From the NCBI GenBank assembly GCA_013335115.1, contig JAAXWQ010000001.1:248001-312000 (forward strand): a stretch of 64,000 bases of DNA, written 5' to 3'. Each line of letters starts with the position of its first letter. Within the stretch, counting starts at the first letter, position 1. This stretch comes from Chlorobiaceae bacterium. GTDB lineage: Bacteria; Bacteroidota; Chlorobiia; Chlorobiales; Chlorobiaceae. The position numbers and the translations under genes were made by a program. Below, in pieces: positions 19,918 to 27,774 of the stretch. The notes under the pieces are model-generated. The model had not been told where the DNA came from. It worked only from the letters and a program-made list of their open reading frames with translations, and ran no database searches.

Positions 19918-20226
19918 ATGGACAAGCCGAAACATCACATCTTTGTCTGCGCGAGCTTCAGGGCGCAGGGCGCACCGCAGGGCATCTGCCACAAAAAGGA
20001 GTCGCTCGGGCTCATCCCGTACCTTGAAAGCGAACTGTCGGACCGCGGCATGTCGGACGTCGCCGTGTCGGCCACGGCCTGCCTGAACCTCTGCGAGAAA
20101 GGGCCGATCGTGGTCGTCTACCCCGAGAACTTCTGGTATGGCGAGATCGACAGCGAAGAAAAAGTGGACGAGATCCTCGACGCCCTCGAAGAGGGAGAGG
20201 CCTGTGAAGATCACCTGATCAACTGA
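19918..20226 (+). CDS. Thioredoxin-like [2Fe-2S] ferredoxin
   Basis: A 102-residue ferredoxin of the thioredoxin-fold [2Fe-2S] type (as in Clostridium pasteurianum and Azotobacter FdI-like proteins). Four cysteines in the family spacing can be seen: Cys11 (HIFVCASFR), Cys24 (QGICHKK), Cys55 and Cys59 (ATACLNLCEKGP), followed by the conserved VVVYPENFWYGEI. In nif clusters this protein is thought to serve nitrogenase electron transfer or cofactor assembly; the exact role is not known. It lies 57 bp after nifB on the same strand and is followed by a good terminator, so it ends the nif transcript. Confidence 0.9.
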   Translation: MDKPKHHIFVCASFRAQGAPQGICHKKESLGLIPYLESELSDRGMSDVAVSATACLNLCEKGPIVVVYPENFWYGEIDSEEKVDEILDALEEGEACEDHLIN

Positions 20227-20242
20227 CCCTCCCCCTCATCCG

Positions 20243-20283
20243 TACCGCCCGAAGGAACTGGAGCCGGAGGGCGGTATTTTTTA
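20243..20283 (+). terminator. Rho-independent terminator of the nif operon
   Basis: TACCGCCC (20243-20250) pairs perfectly with GGGCGGTA (20269-20276), followed by a run of seven T with one interruption. The 18-nt loop may form a small inner stem. It lies between the ferredoxin gene and modE, so modE is probably transcribed mainly from its own start. Confidence 0.85.
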
Positions 20284-20326
20284 TCTATGATGTCGAGGCA
20301 TATCCACATCAAACCGACCCGCCATC

Positions 20327-21136
20327 GTGAACAGGACTACAAAGGAGATCGGACTCGAAGGATCCATCTGGTTCCAGAAATCGCAGAACAGGTTCCTCGG
20401 CGGAGACAGGATCGCCCTGCTTGAAAAGATCGACGAACTCGGCTCGATCAACAGCGCGGCAAAAGTGATCGGCATCAGCTACAAGACCGCCTGGCACCTG
20501 GTGAACATGATGAACAACCTGTCGGAAAAGCCGCTGGTCGAGCGCATGACCGGCGGGAAAGGAGGGGGAGGCACCGTGCTGACCCGCGAAGGCAAGCAGG
20601 TGATCGAACAGTACCGGATCGTGCAGGACGAGCACCGCAAGTTCCTCGAAAACCTCGAGGAGCGGCTCGGGGATACGGCAAACCTGTACAGCTTCCTCAG
20701 GAGGATCTCCATGCGGATCAGCGCCCGCAACATCTTTTCGGGCACGATCGAAGAGGTGAAGCCGGGGGCGGTCAATGCCGAAGTGCTCATCACCCTCACC
20801 GGCGGCCAGAAGATCGCCTCGATCATCACCAACGGCGCCGTGGACAACCTCGGACTGAAACAGGGAATGAGCGCATACGCCATCGTCAAATCCAACTCGG
20901 TCATCGTCGGCCGGGAACTGCACGAGGCGAAGCTCAGCGCGAGGAACATCATGTGCGGCACCGTGCAACGGATCATCAACGGTTCCGTCAGCAGCGAGGT
21001 CGACATCGAAATCGGCGGCGGCAACATCATCTCTGCCATCATTACCCACACCAGCAGCGAACGGCTCGAACTCATGGAGGGAGAGCATGCCTGCGCCCTG
21101 TTCAAGGCCTCGAGCGTGATCATCGGCGTGAACTGA
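20327..21136 (+). CDS. modE: ModE-type molybdate-responsive regulator
   Basis: A 269-residue protein with the full ModE layout. Residues about 1-115 are a LysR-like winged helix (LEKIDELGSINSAAKVIGISYKTAWHLVNMMNN, then GGKGGGGTVLTREGKQVIEQY). Two tandem Mop/TOBE molybdate-binding domains follow (SARNIFSGTIEEVKPGAVNAEV and SARNIMCGTVQRIINGSVSSEV). In E. coli ModE binds molybdate and controls transport and molybdoenzyme genes; here it would tie molybdenum supply to nitrogenase. The start is a GTG at 20327, the only plausible one before the domain. It converges on hypE with a 37-bp gap. Confidence 0.93.
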   Translation: MNRTTKEIGLEGSIWFQKSQNRFLGGDRIALLEKIDELGSINSAAKVIGISYKTAWHLVNMMNNLSEKPLVERMTGGKGGGGTVLTREGKQVIEQYRIVQDEHRKFLENLEERLGDTANLYSFLRRISMRISARNIFSGTIEEVKPGAVNAEVLITLTGGQKIASIITNGAVDNLGLKQGMSAYAIVKSNSVIVGRELHEAKLSARNIMCGTVQRIINGSVSSEVDIEIGGGNIISAIITHTSSERLELMEGEHACALFKASSVIIGVN

Positions 21137-21173
21137 AGAATCGTTACGCGTTACGTGTCACGCTTCCCTCTTC

Positions 21174-22211
21174 TCAGCAGATCCTCGGCAACTGCTCGCC
21201 CAGCGGCATCTCGACGATCCTCCTGCTGCCGAAGGGGGTCCGCATCACCACCATGCCGGGATGGTCGTCGACCACCCTTCCGATGAGCGCGGCATCGCGG
21301 CCGTGTTCGTGGGCCCTCATGATTGCAAGCACTTCGCCGGAATCGGCTTCAGGCACGATAAGGAGCAGCTTCCCCTCGTTGGCGATGGTGAGCGGGTCGA
21401 TGCCGAGCAGTTCGGCGGCGCCCCGCACCTCTTCGCGTACCGGTATGGCCGACTCGTCGAGCTCGATGCCGACCGACGACGACGAGGCCAGCTCGTTGAG
21501 CGTGGCCGCCACGCCGCCCCTGGTGGGGTCGCGCATGGCGTGGACTCCGGGCACGACGTCGAGCACGGCGTGGACCATGCCGTTCAGGGCGGCCGTATCG
21601 CTCGATATGCGGCTCTGGAACGAGAGCCCCTCGCGGGTGGTCATCACGGCCATGCCGTGGTCGCCGATGCTGCCCGACACGATGACCGCATCCCCGGCCT
21701 TGAGGTTGCGGCAGGAGAGCTCGATCCCCTTCCTGACGTAACCAACCCCCGAGGTGTTGATGAAGATTTTGTCGCACTGCCCCTTCTGCACCACCTTGGT
21801 GTCGCCGCAGACGATCATGACCCCCGCCTTGCGGGCCGATTCGGCCATGCTCCTGACGATCTCCTCCAGTTCGGCGAGAGCCAGGCCCTCCTCAAGCACG
21901 AAACCGGCGCTGAGGTACTGCGGCACGGCGCCGCCGACAGCAAGGTCGTTGACCGTCCCGTTGACCGCAAGCTCGCCGATATTGCCGCCGGGGAAAAAAA
22001 GCGGGGAAACGACGTAGGTGTCGGTGGAGAAGGCCATCCGGCCGGAGACGACCTCGAACTTCGCCTGGTCGTCCATCTGGTCGAGGAAGGTGTTGCGCAG
22101 GTGCGGCATGAAGACCCGCTTCGTGAGCTCCTGCGAGAGCCGGCCACCGGCTCCGTGGGCCATCTGGACGGTTTCATGGCTGAGGATGGGGGCGGGACAG
22201 ACGGGGTGCAT
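21174..22211 (-). CDS. hypE: Hydrogenase maturation protein HypE
   Basis: HypE dehydrates the carbamoyl group on its C-terminal Cys to a thiocyanate, the cyanide source for the NiFe(CN)2CO site of [NiFe]-hydrogenases. The 345-residue PurM/ThiL-fold protein has MAHGAGG, the ATP-binding STDTYVVSPLFFPGGNIGELAVNGTVND-type region, VRDPTRGGVAATLNE and the essential C-terminal PRIC. I start at ATG 22211, 2 bp after the hypD stop; a longer reading would run deep into hypD. It is the last gene of the minus-strand hyp operon. Confidence 0.97.
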   Translation of the reverse strand: MHPVCPAPILSHETVQMAHGAGGRLSQELTKRVFMPHLRNTFLDQMDDQAKFEVVSGRMAFSTDTYVVSPLFFPGGNIGELAVNGTVNDLAVGGAVPQYLSAGFVLEEGLALAELEEIVRSMAESARKAGVMIVCGDTKVVQKGQCDKIFINTSGVGYVRKGIELSCRNLKAGDAVIVSGSIGDHGMAVMTTREGLSFQSRISSDTAALNGMVHAVLDVVPGVHAMRDPTRGGVAATLNELASSSSVGIELDESAIPVREEVRGAAELLGIDPLTIANEGKLLLIVPEADSGEVLAIMRAHEHGRDAALIGRVVDDHPGMVVMRTPFGSRRIVEMPLGEQLPRIC

Positions 22212-22213
22212 GG

Positions 22214-23308
22214 CTATGGGATTGCATTGCGGTGATACTTGTAATAGGCCGCGCAGGCGCCTTCCGACGACACCATGGTGGCGCCGAGCGGAGTCAGCGG
22301 GGTGCACTCGCGGCCGAAAGCCGGGCATCCGGATGGCTTCAGGTGCCCCTGCAGCACCTCGCCGCTACGGCAGAGGGGGGACTCCTGCGGGGCGATGTGG
22401 CCCACGTCGAAACGTTTTTCGGCATCGAATCGGGCGAAGGCTTCGCGCAGCACGAGGCCGCTTTGCGGAATGACGCCGATACCGCGCCAGGGGCGGTCGG
22501 CCACCTCGAACACTTCGTTCATGACGCGCCGGGCAGCGGTATTGCCCTCGCGGGTAACGATCCGGCCATAGGCGTTCTCGACGCCGGCCGTGCCTGCTTC
22601 GAGCATCTCGACGACCTTCAGGATGCCGGCGAGCAGATCAACCGGTTCGAAGCCGGCAGGTACGACCGGGACGCCGAATTCGGCCGACACCGGCTCGTAC
22701 TCCTCCCAGCCCATGATGGCGCAAACGTGGCCTGCGGCCAGGAACCCCTGCACGCGATTGCCCGGCGACGACAGGATGGCGCGCATGGCCGGGGGCACCA
22801 TGACCTGGCTGACCAGCTCACTGAAGTTGCCGATCCCCTCCCTGCCAGCCTGCCTGACGGCCATCGCGTTGGCCGGGGCCGTGGTCTCGAAACCCACAGC
22901 AAGGAACACGACCTCGCGGTCAGGGTTGTCGCGCGCAATCTGCAGCGCTTCGAGGGGTGAAAAGACGATGCGCACATCGGCCCCTTCGCTCCGCGCCATG
23001 AAGAGGTCCTTCGAGCTGCCGGGAACGCGGAGCATGTCGCCGAAGCTGGTGAGGATCACGCCGGGACGGGCGGCGACAGCAAGGGCGCGTTCGATGGTTT
23101 CGAGCGGCGTGACGCAAACCGGGCAACCGGGCCCGTGAACGAGCTGCACGTTGGGCGGCAGGAGCTGGTCGATGCCGTTGCGCATGATGGAGTGGGTCTG
23201 GCCGCCGCAGATCTCCATGATGGTCCACTCGCGCACCGCCACGCGCCGGATCTCGTCGAGCAGGGCCCTTGCACGCAGCGGGTCGCGGTATTCGTCGATA
23301 TACTTCAT
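22214..23308 (-). CDS. hypD: Hydrogenase maturation protein HypD
   Basis: HypD holds the Fe(CN)2CO unit together with HypC during [NiFe]-hydrogenase assembly. The 364-residue protein has the conserved cysteine motifs [14 protein letters not shown] and [12 protein letters not shown], then [21 protein letters not shown] and the C-terminal [4Fe-4S] cysteines in [43 protein letters not shown]. The ATG at 23308 ([10 protein letters not shown]) matches the family start. hypC ends 10 bp upstream. Confidence 0.97.
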   Translation of the reverse strand: MKYIDEYRDPLRARALLDEIRRVAVREWTIMEICGGQTHSIMRNGIDQLLPPNVQLVHGPGCPVCVTPLETIERALAVAARPGVILTSFGDMLRVPGSSKDLFMARSEGADVRIVFSPLEALQIARDNPDREVVFLAVGFETTAPANAMAVRQAGREGIGNFSELVSQVMVPPAMRAILSSPGNRVQGFLAAGHVCAIMGWEEYEPVSAEFGVPVVPAGFEPVDLLAGILKVVEMLEAGTAGVENAYGRIVTREGNTAARRVMNEVFEVADRPWRGIGVIPQSGLVLREAFARFDAEKRFDVGHIAPQESPLCRSGEVLQGHLKPSGCPAFGRECTPLTPLGATMVSSEGACAAYYKYHRNAIP

Positions 23309-23318
23309 GAGGCCGGTA

Positions 23319-23588
23319 TCAGATGGATGACGAAGGCAGCTCGTCGCCGGTGTCGAACGCACCGCTCCTGATCAGTTCGTCCCAGAGCTTCAGGCTCTCG
23401 GCAGCCTCATCCTCGTCGATGACCTTCAGGGCGAACCCGGCATGGACGATGGTGTACTGGCCAACCACGATGTCGGGCACATACTCGAGGCACGCCTTGG
23501 TCAGCGTGCCGCTGATGTCGACCGTACCCATCTTCAAGCCGTTCTCTTCACGGATGTCGATCACTTTTCCGGGGATTGCAAGACACAT
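23319..23588 (-). CDS. hypC: Hydrogenase maturation chaperone HypC
   Basis: Small chaperone (89 residues) that carries the iron-ligand unit and the hydrogenase large-subunit precursor. It begins MCLAIPGKV, where Cys2 is essential and the rest is the family signature; it also has the OB-fold [24 protein letters not shown]. It lies directly upstream of hypD and downstream of the inserted four-helix-bundle gene; heptamer repeats begin 3 bp before its start codon. Confidence 0.96.
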   Translation of the reverse strand: MCLAIPGKVIDIREENGLKMGTVDISGTLTKACLEYVPDIVVGQYTIVHAGFALKVIDEDEAAESLKLWDELIRSGAFDTGDELPSSSI

Positions 23589-23590
23589 AA

Positions 23591-23618
23591 CAATGGATAA
23601 TTGACAATGGATAATGAA
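23591..23618 (-). repeat. Four heptamer repeats, right border of the inserted cassette
   Basis: Read on the minus strand these are TTCATTA, TCCATTG, TCAATTA, TCCATTG: four consecutive 7-nt units. They lie between the four-helix-bundle gene and hypC and are opposite in orientation to the eight units at 24003-24058 on the other side of that gene. Confidence 0.8.
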
Positions 23619-23626
23619 AAGAGAGA

Positions 23627-23992
23627 TCAGTGGCTATCGACATGCGTCTGTTTTGACGACTTAACAATGGTTATCAACAATTTGAGCAGTTCAACAACAT
23701 CCTGCTTTATCGAATCAAATGCTTTCTTTTCATGTAGTTGTGACTGATAAAGCAGCTCCGGCCAATACTCCGTCTCATTGGCTTCCTTCAAAGCGATGGC
23801 CATTTTATGTATAAAATCGGCCTTACTCTCGGCGTGTTCGGCTTCACGAACCAGAGCACCAATCGAGGTACCGGATTTCAAAATTTGCCGGCTGAGCACA
23901 TACGCCTTTTTCTCCTGCTCCAATAAGTGGCAGAGTTTTATAATTCGAAGCGCAAAGGCAAACGAGAGTTCCTTGACTCTATTTCCATTCAT
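23627..23992 (-). CDS. Four-helix-bundle protein (S23/Avd-like family)
   Basis: A 121-residue, all-helical protein of the family known as four helix bundle protein or S23-like, whose relatives include proteins encoded in 23S rRNA intervening sequences and the Avd factor of diversity-generating retroelements. Family features are VKELSFAFALRIIKLCHLLEQEKKAYVLSRQILKSGTSIGALVREAEHAESKADF given in pieces: the SGTSIGA.V.EA centre, FIHKMAIALKEANETEYWPELL and a final hydrophobic helix. The ATG at 23992 has GAGGTGGAG before it. It interrupts the hyp operon between hypF and hypC and is bounded by inverted heptamer arrays; its codon and base composition (AT-richer than hypF or hypD) also differs from its neighbours. 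Function here is unknown. Confidence 0.85.
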   Translation of the reverse strand: MNGNRVKELSFAFALRIIKLCHLLEQEKKAYVLSRQILKSGTSIGALVREAEHAESKADFIHKMAIALKEANETEYWPELLYQSQLHEKKAFDSIKQDVVELLKLLITIVKSSKQTHVDSH

Positions 23993-24002
23993 CTCCACCT
24001 CT

Positions 24003-24058
24003 TCCATTATCCATTGTCCATTATCCATTATCCATTATCCATTGTCCATTGTCCATTA
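24003..24058 (-). repeat. Eight perfect heptamer repeats, left border of the inserted cassette
   Basis: Eight consecutive units TCCATT(A/G) without a mismatch (plus strand order A, G, A, A, A, G, G, A in the last position). They cover the end of the hypF reading frame and stop 10 bp before the four-helix-bundle start codon. With the four units at 23591-23618 they form an inverted pair of arrays around that gene. Confidence 0.95.
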
Positions 24059-26384
24059 CGCCCCCATAACGGCCTTTGAGGAACTCCCTGCCGATCACGG
24101 CCTGGCCGAGGGAGAGGCCGCCGTCGTTCGAGGGGACCTGGGCCGGCACCAGCACCTTGAAACCGTTGGGTTCAAGGTCGTGCACCAGGGTTTCGAGCAG
24201 CAGCGCGTTCTGGAATACCCCGCCGCCGAGCGCGACGGTCTTGAGGCCCGTCTCAAGATAGGCCAACCTCGCCACTTCTGAAAACATGCCGCAGAGCGTG
24301 CGGTGGAAACGGCGGCTCACGGTGCCCGGGTCCATGCCGGCACGCACCGATGCGGCCAGCTCACCGATCATGGGGGAAACCAGCATCAGCCAGCGTCCGT
24401 GCCTCCGTTCAAAGCCGAAACTAAAGCCCTCCGCGGCGACAAGGCCCCCTGCGGCCTGCATCAGCTCTACGGCCGCCTGGCCTTCGTACGTCGCCTCGTG
24501 GCGAAGGCCGCAGATGGAGGCGACGGCGTCGAAAAGCCTGCCGCAGCTCGACGTTTCGGCGCACCCGACACCGCGATCGAGCAGTTCGGCGACCATTCCC
24601 GCACCCTGCTGCAGGCCACACGGGAGCTCCCTGGCCTCCACGCCGCTCCGGTGGAGATATCCGAGGGCCGCCCGCCAGACGTGGCGCACGGCCGCATCTC
24701 CGCCGGGCAACGGCATGGGTTCGAGGGAGGCGAACCGCTTCGCTCCCTTTGCATCGCCAACCAGCACCTCCCCGCCCCAGACCGTCCCGTCGGTGCCGTA
24801 TCCGGAACCGTCAAGAATTATTCCGATGGCCGGGCCGTCATGGCGGTGTTCGGCGAGGCATGAGGCGAGATGGGCGTGATGGTGCTGCACGCCGAGGGCC
24901 GGAACCTCCCTGGCGAGAGCCCATTGCGTCGTCAGGTAGGAGGGGTGGAGATCGTGCACCACCAACTCGGGCCGGGTCCGGAAGATCTTCTGCAGATGGG
25001 CCGCGACGGCGTCGAAATGGCGGTATGCCTCGTAGTTCTTCATGTCGCCGATATGCTGGCTCATGATCGCCTCCGCGCCTTTCAGGAGGCACAGCGCATT
25101 CTTCAGCTCGCCTCCCGTGCCGAGCACCACCGGACCGTCATCGCCGAGGAAAACCGGCGCCGGCACATAGCCACGGCTCCGCCGGACCATGCGCATCCCT
25201 CCGGCGAGGCGCACGACCACCGAGTCGTCGCATCGCTGGGCTATCGACCGGTCGTGCAGGAGGAATCCGTCCGCAATCCCCTCGAGCCGTTCGAGCGCCT
25301 CGCCATTCTCGCCGGCAAGCGGCTCCTCGCTGAGGTTGGCGCTGGTCATGACCAGCACGGCCGGCCCTTCGCGCAGGAGCATGTGGTGCAGCGGCGAGTA
25401 GGGCAGCATCACGCCGAGCCGGTCGTTGCCGGGCGCCACCGAGGGGGCGACGCCATTTTCGTCCCGCTTGCGGAGCAGCACGATGGGGGCCTCGCGGGAA
25501 GCAAGCGCGGCAGCCTCCTCTTCAACGAATGCGCAGAGCGAGCGGGCCTTGTCGATATCGCGGACCATCACGGCAAAAGGCTTCTCCTCCCTGCCCTTGC
25601 GCTGGCGAAGGCGCCGGACGGCATCGTCGTTCGAAGCGTCCACGGCAAGGTGGAACCCGCCGATCCCCTTGACGGCGAGGATGGCGCCCGTTGAGAGCAG
25701 CCTTGCCGCAGCTCTCAACGGGTCCGATTCGCCGACAGACGTGCCGGAGGCATCGCAAAGCGTGAGGCGGGGACCGCAGGCCGGGCAGGCGTTCGGCTGG
25801 GCATGGAACCTCCGGTCGGCTGGATTGCGGTACTCCCCCTCGCAATCGGGACAGAGGGTGAACCCCTTCATGGTGGTGAATGGGCGATCGTACGGGACGG
25901 CTTCGATGATCGAGTACCGGGGGCCGCAGTTGGTGCAGTTGGTGAACGGGTAACGGTGACGGCGGCCGGAGGGGTCGCCCAGATCGCGGAGGCAGTCGTC
26001 GCAGGTCGCGATGTCGGGCGAGATCATGGTCTCGACCGCATCCCCGCCGTCAGATCCTGCGATTTCAAAAACGACGGCCTCGCCAAGCGGTTCGATATCG
26101 ACACACTCGATCGAGGTGATCCGGGCGAGCGGCGGCGCCTCGCTCCGAAGGGCCTCAACGAACCCGTCAAGCGCGGATGCGGCTCCCTCGACTTCGATCA
26201 CGACTCCCGCGGCGGTGTTCCGGATGAAACCGGCAAGCCGGAACCGACCGGCAAGCCGCCAGGCAAAGGGCCGGAAGCCAACCCCCTGCACGATGCCGCC
26301 GACCCTGATGCGCCGGCGGGCGGGGCCTTCAGGCATTTGCCGGGGGAAGTTGCTCAGATCCGCTCCAGTCTTGAGGTCAGCCAT
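24021..26384 (-). CDS. hypF: Carbamoyltransferase HypF
   Basis: HypF turns carbamoyl phosphate and ATP into carbamoyl-AMP and carbamoylates HypE, the first step to the cyanide ligands. The protein is about 787 residues. Domains in order: acylphosphatase (RVGGIVQGVGFRPFAWRLA), two zinc fingers (CDDCLRD ... CTNCGPRY; CPDCEGEY ... CPACGPRL), a YrdC-like domain (LLSTGAILAVKGIGGFHLAVDA ... KGREEKPFAVM) and a Kae1-like domain with VQHHHAHLASCLAEH and VALGGGVFQN. I start at ATG 26384, overlapping hypB by 31 bp; ATG 26336 (MPEGPARRR) is equally possible. The last 12 residues (VMDNGQWIMDNG) are encoded by the heptamer array. Confidence 0.95.
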   Translation of the reverse strand: MADLKTGADLSNFPRQMPEGPARRRIRVGGIVQGVGFRPFAWRLAGRFRLAGFIRNTAAGVVIEVEGAASALDGFVEALRSEAPPLARITSIECVDIEPLGEAVVFEIAGSDGGDAVETMISPDIATCDDCLRDLGDPSGRRHRYPFTNCTNCGPRYSIIEAVPYDRPFTTMKGFTLCPDCEGEYRNPADRRFHAQPNACPACGPRLTLCDASGTSVGESDPLRAAARLLSTGAILAVKGIGGFHLAVDASNDDAVRRLRQRKGREEKPFAVMVRDIDKARSLCAFVEEEAAALASREAPIVLLRKRDENGVAPSVAPGNDRLGVMLPYSPLHHMLLREGPAVLVMTSANLSEEPLAGENGEALERLEGIADGFLLHDRSIAQRCDDSVVVRLAGGMRMVRRSRGYVPAPVFLGDDGPVVLGTGGELKNALCLLKGAEAIMSQHIGDMKNYEAYRHFDAVAAHLQKIFRTRPELVVHDLHPSYLTTQWALAREVPALGVQHHHAHLASCLAEHRHDGPAIGIILDGSGYGTDGTVWGGEVLVGDAKGAKRFASLEPMPLPGGDAAVRHVWRAALGYLHRSGVEARELPCGLQQGAGMVAELLDRGVGCAETSSCGRLFDAVASICGLRHEATYEGQAAVELMQAAGGLVAAEGFSFGFERRHGRWLMLVSPMIGELAASVRAGMDPGTVSRRFHRTLCGMFSEVARLAYLETGLKTVALGGGVFQNALLLETLVHDLEPNGFKVLVPAQVPSNDGGLSLGQAVIGREFLKGRYGGVMDNGQWIMDNG

Positions 26385-27160
26385 GCCTTCCAGAGATCCA
26401 TGCCTTCGCCGGTCTTTGCCGATACTTCGATCCATTCGAGGTGGTGGTTCACCTGCATGGCGTATTCGCGGCACTTTTCGACGTCGAAGTCGAGGTACGG
26501 CAACAGGTCGGTCTTGTTCAACAGGACCAGGTCTGCGTGGTGGAACATGGTCGGGTACTTCAGGGGCTTGTCCTCCCCTTCGGTCACACTGATCACCACC
26601 ACCCTTGCCGCCTCGCCGAGGTCGAACATGGCCGGGCAGACCAGGTTGCCCACGTTCTCGATGCAGAGCAGCGATCGCTCCTGCAGGTCGAGCTCCCGGA
26701 CGGCGCGCTGCACCATCTGGGCGTCGAGGTGGCAACCGGTGCCGGTATTGACCTGGATGACCGGCACGCCGAGGGCGTGGATGCGGTCGGCGTCGTTGGT
26801 GGTCTGCTGGTCCCCCTCCACGACGGCTACCGGCCACTCGCCGGAGAGCAGGGGAACGGTCTTTTCGAGGATGGTGGTCTTGCCCGATCCGGGTGAGCTC
26901 AGGAAGTTGAGGGCGAGCACCCGCTTGGCCTGGAACCAGCCACGGTTGCGCTCGGCAAGCAGGTTGTTCTTCTGCAGCACGTCCAGCTCGACCTCGACCT
27001 TGCGGGCGTTGCCGTGACTGTGGCCGTGATCATGGCCATGGCCGTGGTCGTGATGGTGGTGATGGCCGGCCTCATCGCCGATATGGACGTGATAGCCCTC
27101 CTCGCCGGGCTTGCGGAGCACCGCTCCCCCCTCTGGCGAACAACCGCAGGTATCGCACAT
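26354..27160 (-). CDS. hypB: Hydrogenase nickel incorporation GTPase HypB
   Basis: Nickel-binding GTPase of the SIMIBI class that inserts Ni into the hydrogenase large subunit with HypA. The 268-residue protein has the N-terminal high-affinity site MCDTCGC, a His-rich stretch of about 25 residues (HHHHHDHGHGHDHGHSHG) for nickel storage, Walker A SSPGSGKT, the metal-binding GTGCHLDAQM, and NKTDLLPYLDFD for guanine recognition. It lies 67 bp after hypA and overlaps the start of hypF. Confidence 0.97.
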   Translation of the reverse strand: MCDTCGCSPEGGAVLRKPGEEGYHVHIGDEAGHHHHHDHGHGHDHGHSHGNARKVEVELDVLQKNNLLAERNRGWFQAKRVLALNFLSSPGSGKTTILEKTVPLLSGEWPVAVVEGDQQTTNDADRIHALGVPVIQVNTGTGCHLDAQMVQRAVRELDLQERSLLCIENVGNLVCPAMFDLGEAARVVVISVTEGEDKPLKYPTMFHHADLVLLNKTDLLPYLDFDVEKCREYAMQVNHHLEWIEVSAKTGEGMDLWKAWLTSRLERI

Positions 27161-27227
27161 GACTGTATCCTCTGTTGGTATTCTTGGTAGTGTTCCGAAC
27201 GGCTGCCGGGCGGATTCCCGGAGGCCG

Positions 27228-27569
27228 TCACTCGATGGTAATGGTCTTTACGGCAAGCTCCTCGCCCGACACGATCCTGACCCTGAAGAGGCCGCACACC
27301 GGGCAGCAGGCATGGAATCCCGCCACGGGGAACTCCGCACCGCACGCGTCGCAAGCGCCGGACGGCTCGCGGTCCTCGATGGAGAGTTCCGCCCCCTCGA
27401 CCGGCGTACCCCTCGTCGCCGCATCGAAGCAGAACCTGAGCGACTCGACCTGGACACCGGAAAGCCGGCCGACGACGATCTCGATGCCGGTGACCCGTTC
27501 GCACCCCTCCTGCCGGGCCCGTTCGGCGACGGATTCGACGATCGACATGGCTATGGACATTTCGTGCAT
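27228..27569 (-). CDS. hypA: Hydrogenase nickel metallochaperone HypA
   Basis: Nickel chaperone of 113 residues acting with HypB. The N terminus MHEMSIAMSIVE carries the nickel-binding His2; the zinc site is formed by CDACGAEF and CPVCGLFRV. The ATG at 27569 gives the required MHE start; a longer in-frame reading from 27704 would add 45 residues that are the translation of an intergenic REP-like hairpin. First gene of the minus-strand hyp operon; its promoter must lie in the gap shared with the divergent pyrB. No hydrogenase structural gene is in the window. Confidence 0.96.
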   Translation of the reverse strand: MHEMSIAMSIVESVAERARQEGCERVTGIEIVVGRLSGVQVESLRFCFDAATRGTPVEGAELSIEDREPSGACDACGAEFPVAGFHACCPVCGLFRVRIVSGEELAVKTITIE

Positions 27570-27621
27570 GGCGTCAGGATTTTCGCTTAAACTGAAAGAA
27601 AGCAAAAAAAAGCAAAACACT

Positions 27622-27680
27622 GGGGCCAAGCCTTGCAAAACTTGCAGTTTCAACAACGCAAGTCGTGCAAGGCCTGACCC
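27622..27680. repeat. REP-like hairpin between hypA and pyrB
   Basis: GGGGCCAAGCCTTGCA (27622-27637) pairs with TGCAAGGCCTGACCCC (27665-27680) at 14 of 16 positions, and an inner ACTTGC/GCAAGT stem extends it. The GGGGTCAGGCCTTGCA-type ends match hairpins that I associate with REP-associated tyrosine transposases in many genomes (from memory). It sits in the divergent hypA-pyrB region. Confidence 0.75.
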
Positions 27681-27774
27681 CGGGGAGGGAGTGCCATGAG
27701 ACATGCACGGTCTGCAAATTTTTTGTAAATTGAACGCACGTCCGTACCGGCCAAACAGAAATCAATACGCTGTC

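Noticed and set aside
24003-24058. Heptamer array as a CRISPR or other direct-repeat immune array
   Set aside because: Units are 7 nt without spacers, and no cas gene is near.
27570-27704. Extended N terminus of HypA by 45 residues
   Set aside because: The extension translates the REP-like hairpin and destroys the required MHE start with nickel-binding His2.
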